Positions 1 to 7,739 of a stretch of DNA of 59,888 nt are shown one piece after another. How positions within the stretch are numbered: position 1 is the first letter of the stretch; the number at the start of each line of letters is the position of its first letter. Below the pieces are notes generated by a model. The model searched no databases and was not told the DNA's origin. It saw nothing but the letters and a program-made list of their open reading frames with translations. The stretch is from NCBI GenBank assembly GCA_001513145.1, contig LFSP01000021.1:79934-139821 (forward strand), read 5' to 3'. Origin of the DNA: Clostridia bacterium DTU025. GTDB lineage: Bacteria; Bacillota; DTU025. Made by a program: the position numbers and the translations under genes.

Positions 1-204
1 CACAAGCTGCTCCTTGAAAGGCCCGTTCAGTTCGTGTCCATGTGGGCTCAGTGGGGGCTCTCGCGCGCCCGGCGCGCGGCCAGCCGGTGGACGAGAAGAA
101 CTTCTAGGCGAGTTAGGGCAAGTTTGCAGGGATTTCCGAATCTTCGGCGAACATCCCCCTCGAACCACACGCCTAACGGGGGTGGCTAGGAGGGGCGGAC
201 CAAC

Positions 205-531
205 GTGTCACAGAGGACGTTCAGGCTCATCACCATCGCCGGCGCGGCGCTCTGCATACTGAGTTTTGCAGGCGGCATCGTCCGCGTGGTGTCCATCAAC
301 CGTGAGACCGCCGGCATCGTGCAGCAGGCCGAAGAGTGGGAGCGGAAGACTGGGGGAGTCTACCAGGAGATTGAGGAAGCCGGTTCTCACCAGTACATAG
401 AGCGGGTGGCCAGGGAGGAGCTGGGCCTGGTGAAGCCTGGCGAGACTCTATACATAGTGGCCCAGCCCGATTCAAGCGGCTACCAACCGGTTGCTCCCAG
501 GCCTGGTCACACGCCTGAAATAGGCGATTAA
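205..531 (+). CDS. FtsB/DivIC-type septum formation initiator
   Basis: Small bitopic cell-division protein of 108 aa. A hydrophobic segment at residues 7-27 is followed by a short polar helical stretch (about 30-58, likely coiled coil). The family signature VAREELGLVKPGE lies at residues 68-80. Proteins of this family link FtsL and FtsQ/DivIB in the divisome at the septal membrane. The start is GTG with an AGGAGGGG ribosome binding site about 10 nt upstream (187-194). The order divIC-like, S1 protein, DUF501 is common in Bacillota, which supports the call. The exact paralogue (FtsB or DivIC) cannot be decided from sequence alone. Confidence 0.88.
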   Translation: MSQRTFRLITIAGAALCILSFAGGIVRVVSINRETAGIVQQAEEWERKTGGVYQEIEEAGSHQYIERVAREELGLVKPGETLYIVAQPDSSGYQPVAPRPGHTPEIGD

Positions 532-548
532 CTGGGCAGTGGCAATCA

Positions 549-578
549 TTGACACTCGCTTGGGACCTAGATTATAAT
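549..578 (+). promoter_or_regulatory. Consensus sigma-A promoter for the S1-domain gene
   Basis: A perfect TTGACA (549-554) and a perfect TATAAT (573-578) are separated by 18 nt. They lie 58 nt upstream of the S1-domain start codon. The S1 gene therefore probably has its own strong housekeeping promoter rather than depending on the divIC-like gene. Confidence 0.8.
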
Positions 579-636
579 GTAGCATAACATGTGTGGGCTT
601 TGCCCATATCGCTAGTACGGGAGGATCTCCGCCAGC

Positions 637-1035
637 ATGTCGTCAATCGAGGTCGGTTCCATTATTGAGGGCCGCGTCACAGGTATCACGAAGTTTGGGG
701 CGTTCGTTGATATCGGTGAAGGCAGAACAGGTCTTGTCCACATTTCCGAAATTGCCGATGCGTATGTAAACGACGTGAACGACTATCTGAAGCACAACGA
801 CATAGTCAGAGTCAAAGTTCTTGCCATCGACAATGGAAAGATCGGGCTCTCCATCAAGCAAGCTGACCCCAACTATCAACCTTCAAGGCCCAGGCGCGAT
901 CGGGCTTACCAGCAGTCCTTTGAGGAGAAGCTCAGCAAGTTCCTCAAAGACAGCGACGAGCGTCACCAGGACCTCAGGCGCAACCAAGAGGCCAAGCGCG
1001 GCGGGCGGGGCTCTCGTATGTCAAGGTTCTTCTAG
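637..1035 (+). CDS. S1 RNA-binding domain protein (YabR/GSP13-like)
   Basis: Protein of 132 aa with one S1/OB-fold RNA-binding domain at about residues 5-72, starting GSIIEGRVTGITKFGAFVDI and ending near GLSIKQ. A basic, Arg/Lys-rich tail follows, which could contact RNA or ribosomes. The single-domain S1 protein beside divIC is typical of Bacillota, where YabR/GSP13 relatives associate with ribosomes or RNA. The ATG start has GGGAGGATC upstream. A consensus promoter precedes it and a rho-independent terminator follows (1082-1110), so it is probably a single-gene transcript. Confidence 0.9.
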   Translation: MSSIEVGSIIEGRVTGITKFGAFVDIGEGRTGLVHISEIADAYVNDVNDYLKHNDIVRVKVLAIDNGKIGLSIKQADPNYQPSRPRRDRAYQQSFEEKLSKFLKDSDERHQDLRRNQEAKRGGRGSRMSRFF

Positions 1036-1081
1036 ACTAGCTGCAGCATCAATGCGGTAGGCATATTCCAACGGCGGTTGG

Positions 1082-1110
1082 GCACTCCTCGCTGGGAGTG
1101 CTTTTCTTTT
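1082..1110 (+). terminator. Rho-independent terminator after the S1 gene
   Basis: A perfect 7-bp stem GCACTCC (1082-1088) / GGAGTGC (1095-1101) with a 6-nt loop is followed directly by TTTTCTTTT. It separates the S1 transcript from DUF501 and argues against the upstream in-frame start of the DUF501 reading frame at 1078. Confidence 0.85.
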
Positions 1111-1137
1111 CCACCTTTCTTATTAGGAGTGGAGACT

Positions 1138-1770
1138 GTGCAACGCGAATGGCCTTGGATGCAGCAATGGTCAGAACCCACCGCCGCAGATCTGTGCGTG
1201 GCTTCGGCCCAACTCGGGCGGGATCTGGCCGGGAGAGTGCTGGCCATCGGACGGCGCTGCCGCTTCGACCAGCCGCAGGTGCTGGTGACGTGTCCGCTGA
1301 TTGAGGCGGAGCAAGAGGATGGTCAGGCTGTCTTGCTGATGCCGTTCCCGACGCTGTTTTGGCTCACGTGCCCGCACATTCGAGAGGCAGTGGGTGCCCT
1401 AGAGAATGCCGGCATGATCGCTGCGATGAGGGACAGAGTCCACGAGGATCCAGAGCTTCGCCAGGAGTACACGGCGGCCAACCGTGACTACGCGAGGCGT
1501 CGAGAGGCCATTCTGGACCAAGCCATGCCCGGGTGGCGGGAGCGGGTCAGCCCTGATATGGTCAGGGTTATCACCTCCAGCGGAATAGGTGGAATGGTCG
1601 ATCCGCTGGGAGTGAAGTGCGTCCACATGCACGTGGGGCATTGGCTGGCAACTGGCGACAACCCCGTGGGACGTGAGGCGGTCGAGCGGATGTGCGCGCC
1701 TGGCGGCCGCGGGCTAGAGTGTGAAGACGGCAGGTGCTTGCCTGCACGGGAGAAGTGCAGCTTGCGTTAG
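1138..1770 (+). CDS. DUF501 family protein
   Basis: Protein of 210 aa with the hallmarks of DUF501: PTLFWLTCP in the first half, and GIGGM plus VKCVHMHVGHWLATG and NPVG in the second half. The conserved Cys/His residues suggest metal or cofactor binding, but no function is established for the family. The reading frame opens earlier, inside the upstream terminator. The GTG at 1138 with AGGAGTGGAG just upstream is therefore the better start. The gene lies between the S1 protein and tRNA-Leu. Confidence 0.85.
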   Translation: MQREWPWMQQWSEPTAADLCVASAQLGRDLAGRVLAIGRRCRFDQPQVLVTCPLIEAEQEDGQAVLLMPFPTLFWLTCPHIREAVGALENAGMIAAMRDRVHEDPELRQEYTAANRDYARRREAILDQAMPGWRERVSPDMVRVITSSGIGGMVDPLGVKCVHMHVGHWLATGDNPVGREAVERMCAPGGRGLECEDGRCLPAREKCSLR

Positions 1771-1862
1771 TCGTGCCGGCGATCGCTGACGTCCATCCAG
1801 TGTCAGCGCCCTAGTCGAGCGGGTCCGGCGATGCTATACTAACGTTGACGGTTACCTCCGCG

Positions 1863-1948
1863 GCCGGAGTGGCGGAATGGCAGACGCAGGGGACTTAAAA
1901 TCCTCTGCCCGCGAGGGCGTGCGGGTTCGAGTCCCGCCTCCGGCACCA
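1863..1948 (+). tRNA. tRNA-Leu (anticodon UAA), CCA encoded
   Basis: The acceptor arms GCCGGAG (1863-1869) and CTCCGGC (1938-1944) pair perfectly and are followed by discriminator A and encoded CCA. The anticodon loop CTTAAAA carries TAA at 1896-1898. A long variable arm (GCCCGCGAGGGC) identifies a class II tRNA, consistent with leucine. The T arm GCGGGTTCGAGTCCCGC is canonical. A candidate -10 box TATACT lies at 1835-1840. The size of 86 nt fits tRNA-Leu. Confidence 0.97.
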
Positions 1949-1964
1949 GCTAAATGTATCCGTG

Positions 1965-1981
1965 GGGGGCCGTTGGCCCTC
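1965..1981 (+). terminator. Weak hairpin after tRNA-Leu
   Basis: GGGGGCC (1965-1971), loop GTT, GGCCCTC (1975-1981) forms a 7-bp stem with one G-U pair shortly after the tRNA 3' end. No clear T tract follows, so termination here is only possible. Confidence 0.35.
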
Positions 1982-2216
1982 ATACTCTCTTGTCCTTGCT
2001 ACACAAGTGCTGCACGTTCGACAAAACCTCAGCTACCTGCCTTAGACCTACGTCGAGTCTTCGCTTTCCATCTTCCTCGCTTCTGCATGCTGGGCTGCGG
2101 GCACACGTCGACGGAGTCTGCCGATGGTCTTCGCGCGCGAATCAGGCAGCTTCTCGCACAACACGTGGCTACGACTTATCGGTGCCTGGCAGTCGCGAAT
2201 GGGGCTGACGTGAACC

Positions 2217-2483
2217 ATGAGAGTGTACTCACTCCGATTGACACGAGGCTCCCACAGTCAGGCCGAATGTGGTGGCATAGGATACCAGTGCCGCCGTATC
2301 GCCGATGGACGCGAATCACCGCTACCTGACGACCAAGGTTCAGGCGACGTTTGGGAGTTCATCAAAGACGTCGGCGGCATTTCGCCATATATCAAGCTGA
2401 AGCTGGATCCGCGTCGAGGTTGCGTGTGTTTGTCCTTCCATGAATCCACTGGTCCGGTGACGTTGCCATGCAGAAATACTTAG
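2217..2483 (+). pseudogene. MqsR-like toxin remnant
   Basis: An 88-aa reading frame directly upstream of an MqsA-type antitoxin. Its C-terminal half, with PLPDDQGSGDVWEF, then YIKLKL and LSFHES, follows the pattern of the RelE-fold MqsR family toxins (DVW, YIKL, ISFH motifs). The N-terminal part does not look like the family, no ribosome binding site precedes the ATG, and an in-frame stop lies 4 nt upstream. I therefore infer an N-terminally degraded or frameshifted toxin. The pairing with the neighbour is the strongest support. A genuine short toxin remains possible. Confidence 0.45.
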
Positions 2484-2507
2484 AGACGGGTAAGGGGGGA
2501 TTGAGCT

Positions 2508-3035
2508 GTGCGCGCCTACTGTGACACGTGTGGTACGGAACGAGATTGCCACATCGTGCTGCGGGATGAAACGTATCCCGTGAGAGGCGAACGAGTCACG
2601 GTAAGGGCTAAGGTCTTGATCTGCAACGTATGCGGGACCGACTTGTTCGATGTTGCCCTCGACGAGCGCAACGTGGAGCTCGCCTTCAGAGAATACAGAC
2701 GCCGAAGGGGCTTGGTGAGCAAAGACGATATCATCCGTACCAGAGCCATGCATAATCTGTCTCAAGAAGGTTTGGCCACATTGCTCGGCTGGAGTTCTGA
2801 TACGGTTGAACGCTATGAGCTGGGTGCACTTCCATCGGCTCCTCATAGTGAACAGCTTCGACGGTTCAGAGATGATCTGAACTATGCCAAGGAGTTGTTT
2901 GACGCCAGGAACGCTCAACTCGGCACCCTGGAGCGATTGAGGGTGGGGAAACAGCTCGAGAGGCTTTCGGTAACCAGCAAGCACCAGGATCAAGATTTCG
3001 ATCCTGGTTGGCTCTTGGTGACATACTCCACGTAA
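2508..3035 (+). CDS. MqsA/YgiT-type antitoxin: zinc finger plus Xre HTH
   Basis: Protein of 175 aa. An N-terminal zinc finger uses CDTC (C5, C8) and CNVC (C39, C42). A helix-turn-helix of Xre type follows at about residues 76-110 (NLSQEGLATLLGWSSDTVERY). This is the MqsA-type two-domain architecture: the N-terminal zinc domain normally binds the toxin and the HTH represses the operon. The GTG start has a GGGGGG-containing site upstream. The C-terminal 60 residues are variable. The partner upstream appears broken, so the protein may persist as an orphan regulator. Confidence 0.75.
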   Translation: MRAYCDTCGTERDCHIVLRDETYPVRGERVTVRAKVLICNVCGTDLFDVALDERNVELAFREYRRRRGLVSKDDIIRTRAMHNLSQEGLATLLGWSSDTVERYELGALPSAPHSEQLRRFRDDLNYAKELFDARNAQLGTLERLRVGKQLERLSVTSKHQDQDFDPGWLLVTYST

Positions 3036-3206
3036 GCCTGTTCACCGCATGAGTGCGTGATGTGCCTGAAGGCTATCTGATACGGACTTAGGCCACTATC
3101 GGGAATAGCCAGGCAAGGCAACAAGACCGACAGTTCTCTGGACAATATCTGAAAGCTGTCGGCTTTTCACTTGAGGTAAGCTGACGATGAGGTGAGCATT
3201 CTACCA

Positions 3207-4274
3207 TCACGGTTCGCATGTCGTGCACGGGCGGTAACCTGCGGCAATCGCATCTTCCCGAGTGCTGAACGCACGCCGATTGGCAGGCTTGATGCTCTCC
3301 ACATGCTTGCACCAAGTGTAGTGGAATACGTCCGAGTTCTTGCTTCCGCAGTACACGCCTTCCATCTCCGGACGTGTGTCTGGATCGGAACTGTGCTCTG
3401 GTTCAGGTAGTACCCTTGGATGCTCAGTATCCACGCGCCAGGTTCGCCCGTCAGTCTCCAGTGTAACAGAGCCGTCGAAGTCAGTTCGGTAAGTCTCCGC
3501 TCCGAAACTCGAAAGCCTCGACAGAACTTCGTCGGATGGGTGCCCATACCTGTTACCCTCTCCGACTGAGATGATGGCAATCGCCGGCCTCACAACATCC
3601 AGAAAGGCCGCAGTTGTTGCGGTGGAGCTGCCGTGGTGGGCAACCTTGAGGGCATCGACTTGGGATAGCAGCCCGAGCTGAACCATCGTGCCTTCTGACT
3701 CAGCTTCGACGTCGCCTGTAAGGAGGGCAGAGAACTCCCCATAGACCAGTTCGACCACGATCGAAGACTCGTTGCGCCTTTTCGGCAAGTCCCCGCCCGG
3801 CCACAGTACCCTTACGGTTGCGGGGCCAAGAGCGAACGATGATCCAGTTCTGTCATGGCTCACTGGGATGCTGAATGTGCTGATCATCGAGAAGTATCTA
3901 TCGTATATCTGCGACTCTGCTGAGAGACCGGTATCTACGATTCGGAGGACGGGGATCTCCTGCAAGACTTCCGGCAACCCGCCAATGTGGTCCGCGTCAG
4001 GGTGCGTGACTATGAGGACGTCTATCATGCTGATGTTGTTATCTCGGAGGACCCGCAGGATCACGTCAGAGGCTCCCCTGGGGCCGCCGTCGACGAGCAT
4101 GGTGTAATCGTCTGAAGTGGTGATGAGGATCGCGTCGCCCTGGCCTACGTCCAACACGGTAAGGCTGAGGAGTATTGGCGATTCGTCCTCAGGGGGACAG
4201 GCGGCTATCGGGACGATCGATAGGAGAAGGACCACGAGCACGCAACACAGTACACGGCGCCTATACGCGGACAT
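3207..4274 (-). CDS. ComEC-type metallo-beta-lactamase lipoprotein with Ada-like zinc tail
   Basis: Protein of 355 aa resembling the hydrolase domain of ComEC/Rec2. It begins with basic residues and a hydrophobic signal ending in the lipobox-like IAAC at Cys26, so it is probably an exported lipoprotein. The metal-binding motif THPDADH is at about residues 90-96, with LTGDVE and AHHGSS further on. The last 50 residues (YCGSKNSDVFHYTWC ... PCTTC) resemble the Ada zinc-binding fold often appended to secreted nucleases. Extracellular DNA or phosphodiester hydrolysis is an inference. The ATG at 4274 was chosen because GGAGGG lies 7 nt upstream. Confidence 0.8.
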   Translation of the reverse strand: MSAYRRRVLCCVLVVLLLSIVPIAACPPEDESPILLSLTVLDVGQGDAILITTSDDYTMLVDGGPRGASDVILRVLRDNNISMIDVLIVTHPDADHIGGLPEVLQEIPVLRIVDTGLSAESQIYDRYFSMISTFSIPVSHDRTGSSFALGPATVRVLWPGGDLPKRRNESSIVVELVYGEFSALLTGDVEAESEGTMVQLGLLSQVDALKVAHHGSSTATTAAFLDVVRPAIAIISVGEGNRYGHPSDEVLSRLSSFGAETYRTDFDGSVTLETDGRTWRVDTEHPRVLPEPEHSSDPDTRPEMEGVYCGSKNSDVFHYTWCKHVESIKPANRRAFSTREDAIAAGYRPCTTCEP

Positions 4275-4563
4275 TTCACGGCCCTCCATGGGGGATGGTT
4301 GGGTGGGGAGCGAGAGGCTCCGTCGCCACTTGCTGCTCGCGGCAAACATATGCGCGCGGAAGTGATGTAAGTAGTCAGAATTGAGCAGAAAGAAGCAGAA
4401 GCTCTCTGACGATTGCTATTACGATTACGTTCTAGGCGGCGGCATTCGTTCCTTCAAGACGGTGTCGATTGGATGTGGGAGGGCAACCGGGGTATCGACT
4501 GCGCATGTTGGCTCGATGGGCTCCGGTGGGTGCTCTCGGTTAAGATGGAGTCTCGTAGTGTGG

Positions 4564-4801
4564 CTAGAGGCTTGCTGACGACGGCATCCCACCAGCAAAG
4601 CCCCAGGGCTTGCCCTGTTTGACGGCCTCTACAGCATCTTTCAGTCTCATCAATATGTCTATGTAGCCCCGGTTCTCCCAGCTGGTCTCTTGCGCGGTCT
4701 CGGACGAATTGCGTCTTGATGGACGTGTAGTCCCTCAGCGGCGTGGATAGCTCGGCGAGAATTTCATCGACATCCACCGGCTTCTTCGGTTCTCTCGCCA
4801 T
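4564..4801 (-). pseudogene. Frameshifted small gene of unknown function
   Basis: A very strong ribosome binding site (AAAGGAGGTG, 6 nt upstream) precedes ATG at 4801 and a plausible charged N-terminus beginning MAREPKKPVDVDEILAEL. After about 40 codons the original frame becomes protein-unlike. The +1 frame then gives a convincing continuation (NRGYIDILMRLKDAVEAVKQ, then GKPWGFAGG) that ends at 4564. I infer one indel around 4669-4690, either a real mutation or a sequencing error. Corrected, the protein would be about 80 aa. I do not recognise the family. Confidence 0.5.
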
Positions 4802-5057
4802 GCGGCACACCTCCTTTCTGAGCAGATCGGGTTTACAGGTGGAACAGTACGCGACTTGTCGAGTTTCACCTTCTCGACTCGGCTAGAATCTGACTCATGC
4901 TCGGGGGAACGCTGGATCGAGCGTCGGCCACAGCCGGTTGCACGTTGCCAGAGAGCGCGATCCGGCAAAGGCAAAGGTTTTCAGATCGCGCAAAGGGTGG
5001 CGAGAAGGCTCAGGACGGTCACGTGCGGGGATGGCATCTTGGTGGCGTTGACGCTGC

Positions 5058-5786
5058 TCACGCCCATAAGCCCTCGAGATCGCCTGACATGACGAAGCGC
5101 AGCATGTCGTCGAAGGAGCCGCGGAAGTCTGGCTCGCGGTGGGGCGTTCCATGGTCCACCAGGTAGTCGTCTACGAGGTATGTGCGCATTCCGAGCTTGC
5201 CAGCGACGACGTCTTCCTGGAGGTCGTTGCCGATCATGATGCAGTCTTCAGGTTTGATATTGATAGTGGAGAGGATTTCTCTGTAGTAAGCCAAGTTAGG
5301 CTTGCACGAGTGCCACGTTTCGTACGTTGTGACCAGAGTGTACGGAAGGCCGTGGACGTTGCCCCACCTCATCCTCTCCTCGGTCGCGATTCGCGGAAAC
5401 ACGGCGTTGGTGGCGATGACCACTGTGTAGCCTTCCCGTATGAGATGCTCCAGCATGGGGCGGGCGTCCGGGTGCGGGACGACGCGGAGCCTGTCGCGGA
5501 GGCGCGGGAAGTCGGTCCTGTAGAAGTGGTCGACTGCGTCGAGCAGGTGCTTAGTGTCGCAATCGATGCTTCGCAGCATTTCATCCCAGAATACCTGCTT
5601 GTTTGTGCGGGGGCCTTCGTTGGCAAGCATCACGTTGGTGCAGCGCAGGAGCTCGCGGGCGAAGGTTCGCGGGTTCAGCACGTGGGCCACGGCGGCTGAC
5701 ACGGCCTGTATGTACGCCTGGAGGAACTCATCGTAGTCGAAATGCACTAGAGTGCCGTCGAGATCGAACAGAACAGCACGTACCAC
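5058..5786 (-). CDS. HAD-superfamily hydrolase
   Basis: Protein of 242 aa with HAD motif I FDLDGTL at residues 7-13, motif II VIATNA, a Lys in SCKPN (motif III) and motif IV MIGNDLQEDV. The cap between motifs I and II is helical (C1 type). Such enzymes are phosphatases or phosphoglycolate/beta-phosphoglucomutase-like, and the substrate is unknown. GTG at 5786 was chosen over the upstream in-frame ATG because the catalytic beta strand begins immediately afterwards and GGGGTGATC lies just upstream. Confidence 0.85.
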   Translation of the reverse strand: MVRAVLFDLDGTLVHFDYDEFLQAYIQAVSAAVAHVLNPRTFARELLRCTNVMLANEGPRTNKQVFWDEMLRSIDCDTKHLLDAVDHFYRTDFPRLRDRLRVVPHPDARPMLEHLIREGYTVVIATNAVFPRIATEERMRWGNVHGLPYTLVTTYETWHSCKPNLAYYREILSTINIKPEDCIMIGNDLQEDVVAGKLGMRTYLVDDYLVDHGTPHREPDFRGSFDDMLRFVMSGDLEGLWA

Positions 5787-6863
5787 CTGATCACCCCATT
5801 GAAACAGCACACGTATTGCGCCGGCGGCAATGCTGCTTGCCGGCCGACGGGGTTGCACTTCGCCACTGTCGGGCCGGGGACCTTCCGGCTACGACGGCAC
5901 GACGGTTGTGGCGTTTGGCGAAAGAAGTGCGGCGGAGCGTTCGGGCGAAGGGCAGGCCGGATGAGGGGGCCGGATATGCCGGACGAGCCGAATGGGCAGG
6001 ATGGGCCGCGAGCGCGAATCTCATTCTTGATGGTGAAAAATCGTCAGAGACGACTCGGGTGAGAAGCATTGGCTTTCCGCCCCATCAAGAATGGGGATCT
6101 TGGCGCGATTCGCTCCGCCCGCACCGATCGTACCGCTTGCCGAGAGGTATCATGGCGCATCGGCGGATGAGGCCGTCGCGGCGCCAGAATCATTACAGCA
6201 GCTAGAAGCAGTGCAAGTCGGAAGCCTAGAGTCGACGCGACAGAACTCCGTGGAGGTCGCTCATCCCGCTGCAGTTGATCCTCATCTGTGTAGGACCAAA
6301 CTGCGACATGTCTGCGCCAATGGGGAGAGCAGCAAAATGGATCCTCACAAATGGGGCTGCTTGGCGCTTCCCCGGTTCCTCGACGACGCGGCATCGCGCG
6401 GCATCGCGCGGCGCCTCGCGGCGCCTCACGGCTGACACCATTATAGCAGCTACGGGCGCTCAACGTCGGCCACGCCCGAATGCCACGGGGAAGCGCCGCC
6501 ATGGTCGGCGCTTCCAGCGATCACACAACCCTCGCGATCAGGCACTAAATCTCATCCGTGATGGCCGAAACTCCGGGACCTCCCCACCGATGTTGGAACT
6601 GGCTTCGGCGCCCCTCATCAACGAGGATCCGCCCCGCGTCGCGCGTCCGTGCCCCCTCCATCCCTCTATCCCCGCATCGCCCCCATCCATCGCCCCATCC
6701 ATCCGTCCGTCGCTTCTTTCCGCCATCCATCCGCCGATCCGTCCGCCGAGATGCGGAGGGCGATCACGCCCCTGCGCGAGCGGCGCCCGCCCTCCCCCTC
6801 GCCTTTCCTTATCTATCGTGCCCTTCGGCGGACCCGCCAAACAGGGCCCTCATCACGCTCCCA
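5787..6863. other. 1.1 kb non-coding region with three hairpin repeat units
   Basis: No reading frame here looks like protein on either strand. The region holds three imperfect units about 265 bp apart (near 6015, 6275 and 6548), each opening with an inverted pair of arms. It also holds a doubled AT-containing motif (CATTACAGCAGCTA near 6192, CATTATAGCAGCTA near 6438), GCGCGGCATC microrepeats near 6390-6420, and a C-rich CATCCATCCGTCCG stretch near 6680-6740. Confidence 0.6.
6015..6640. repeat. Three tandem imperfect hairpin units, period about 265 bp
   Basis: Unit 1 has arms ATTCTTGATGG (6023-6033) and CCATCAAGAAT (6082-6092), a perfect 11-bp inverted match. Unit 2 has GATCCTCATCTGTG (about 6277-6290) opposite CCTCACAAATGGGG (about 6343-6356). 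Unit 3 has CTCATCCGTGATGG (about 6551-6564) opposite CTCATCAACGAGGAT (about 6614-6628). The arms are degenerate copies of one another and keep orientation and spacing, which is what a diverged tandem duplication of a structured element would leave. Confidence 0.5.
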
Positions 6864-7220
6864 TCAAGTCTTCGGCGCCCACTCCGACACAGGGTTCGGG
6901 GCCCCGCTCGCCCTGGGCTGCACCGTCAAGGCAGGCACCGCCGGGTTCATGCCGACCTGCGGGACTGCCGCCCCCGGAGGCGCGGCCTGCATGCCGTCGT
7001 CCATCATGAACGGCCCTGGGCCCCAGCCCCAGCCCCAGCCCCACCACGGGCGCCGCCAGCCCCACCAAGGGAACCACGGGCGCCAGAACGGGCGCCTGAA
7101 CCTGCCCCACCAGCCCCAGCCCGGCCACCAGAAACCGAACTGTGCGGGATCGACGTCGGAGGCATATGGATCAGCCGCCATGGCTGGATCATCGTATTGA
7201 TAAGGATAGTATGCTGACAT
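6864..7220 (-). CDS. Tryptophan/glycine/proline-rich small protein
   Basis: Protein of 118 aa with extreme composition: residues 31-66 contain 15 tryptophans in WGW, RPW and PWWGW patterns, flanked by Tyr/Asp-rich N-terminal and Met/Pro/Ala-rich C-terminal tails. There is no signal peptide. The ATG at 7220 has GGAGG 6 nt upstream, which fixes a start well inside the longer open frame. Similar low-complexity aromatic proteins occur among spore-surface proteins of Bacillota, and a spore protein gene lies 170 bp away in divergent orientation. A spore or envelope structural role is inference only. Confidence 0.65.
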   Translation of the reverse strand: MSAYYPYQYDDPAMAADPYASDVDPAQFGFWWPGWGWWGRFRRPFWRPWFPWWGWRRPWWGWGWGWGPGPFMMDDGMQAAPPGAAVPQVGMNPAVPALTVQPRASGAPNPVSEWAPKT

Positions 7221-7389
7221 TGGAATCCTCCACCTCGAGATCGTTCTTAGTTGAGGACATGCGCGATACAGTGTATTCGACTGATGTTGTGAAGGCTTTT
7301 GTGACGATTGCCCGGTTTTGTACGATGCGTCAGCAACCTCCGGGGTTACGCTCCGATCGCAGGGAAAGCTAATGACCGGAGGTGGTCCA

Positions 7390-7596
7390 ATGCCGAGACG
7401 ACGGTCGTTGGTGTCGGACGAGGTCAAGTACGAGATCGCCAGGGAGCTCGGGTTCGCCAACAAGATCAGGCGAAGCGGCGATAGCTACGACTACGGCGAC
7501 ATCACGTCTCGTGAGGCGGGCCTCATCGTGAGGGGTCTCATCGAGAAGGCCGAGAGGGCTATGGCAGACCAGCTCAAGAGGGAGAAGGGGCGCTAG
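7390..7596 (+). CDS. Alpha/beta-type small acid-soluble spore protein (SASP)
   Basis: Protein of 68 aa matching the SASP alpha/beta pattern: VKYEIARELGF in the first half, where the germination protease site normally lies, then DITSREAGLIVRGLIEKAER in the second. These proteins coat and protect DNA in the dormant spore core and are degraded at germination. The ATG at 7390 is preceded by GGAGGTGG. Expression is expected to be forespore-specific (sigma-G), but I could not identify a convincing promoter. This gene is the best evidence that the organism forms endospores. Confidence 0.88.
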   Translation: MPRRRSLVSDEVKYEIARELGFANKIRRSGDSYDYGDITSREAGLIVRGLIEKAERAMADQLKREKGR

Positions 7597-7623
7597 CCCC
7601 TTCCCCAGATTCTTATCATTTTT
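7584..7623 (+). terminator. Hairpin at the end of the SASP gene
   Basis: A perfect 8-bp stem GAAGGGGC (7584-7591) / GCCCCTTC (7596-7603) with loop GCTA spans the stop codon. A T-rich stretch begins 8 nt later, so this is a plausible but imperfect intrinsic terminator. Confidence 0.55.
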
Positions 7624-7674
7624 CCACCCGCGCGCCACACTTGCGTTCCACTTGCGCCCACTTGCGCGCTAAAG

Positions 7675-7696
7675 GGTATTGTGGTACTATAATACC
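7675..7696 (+). promoter_or_regulatory. Rrf2 operator dyad covering the -10 box
   Basis: A 22-bp dyad has outer arms GGTATT (7675-7680) and AATACC (7691-7696) and central GTAC (7684-7687), exactly symmetric about 7685/7686. A consensus -10 box TATAAT (7688-7693) lies within it. The symmetry and position suggest the autoregulatory operator of the Rrf2 regulator encoded just downstream, which would block RNA polymerase at this promoter. Confidence 0.65.
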
Positions 7697-7739
7697 GCAT
7701 TCCTTCGGCGAGGTGATTGGTACGATTTCAGCAATTCAG

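Noticed and set aside
1877-2329. A 150-aa protein overlapping tRNA-Leu
   Set aside because: It begins inside the tRNA and has no protein-like features.
6558-7217. A 219-aa Pro/Arg-rich plus-strand protein
   Set aside because: It is antisense to the tryptophan-rich gene and runs through CATCCATCCG microrepeats; no ribosome binding site.
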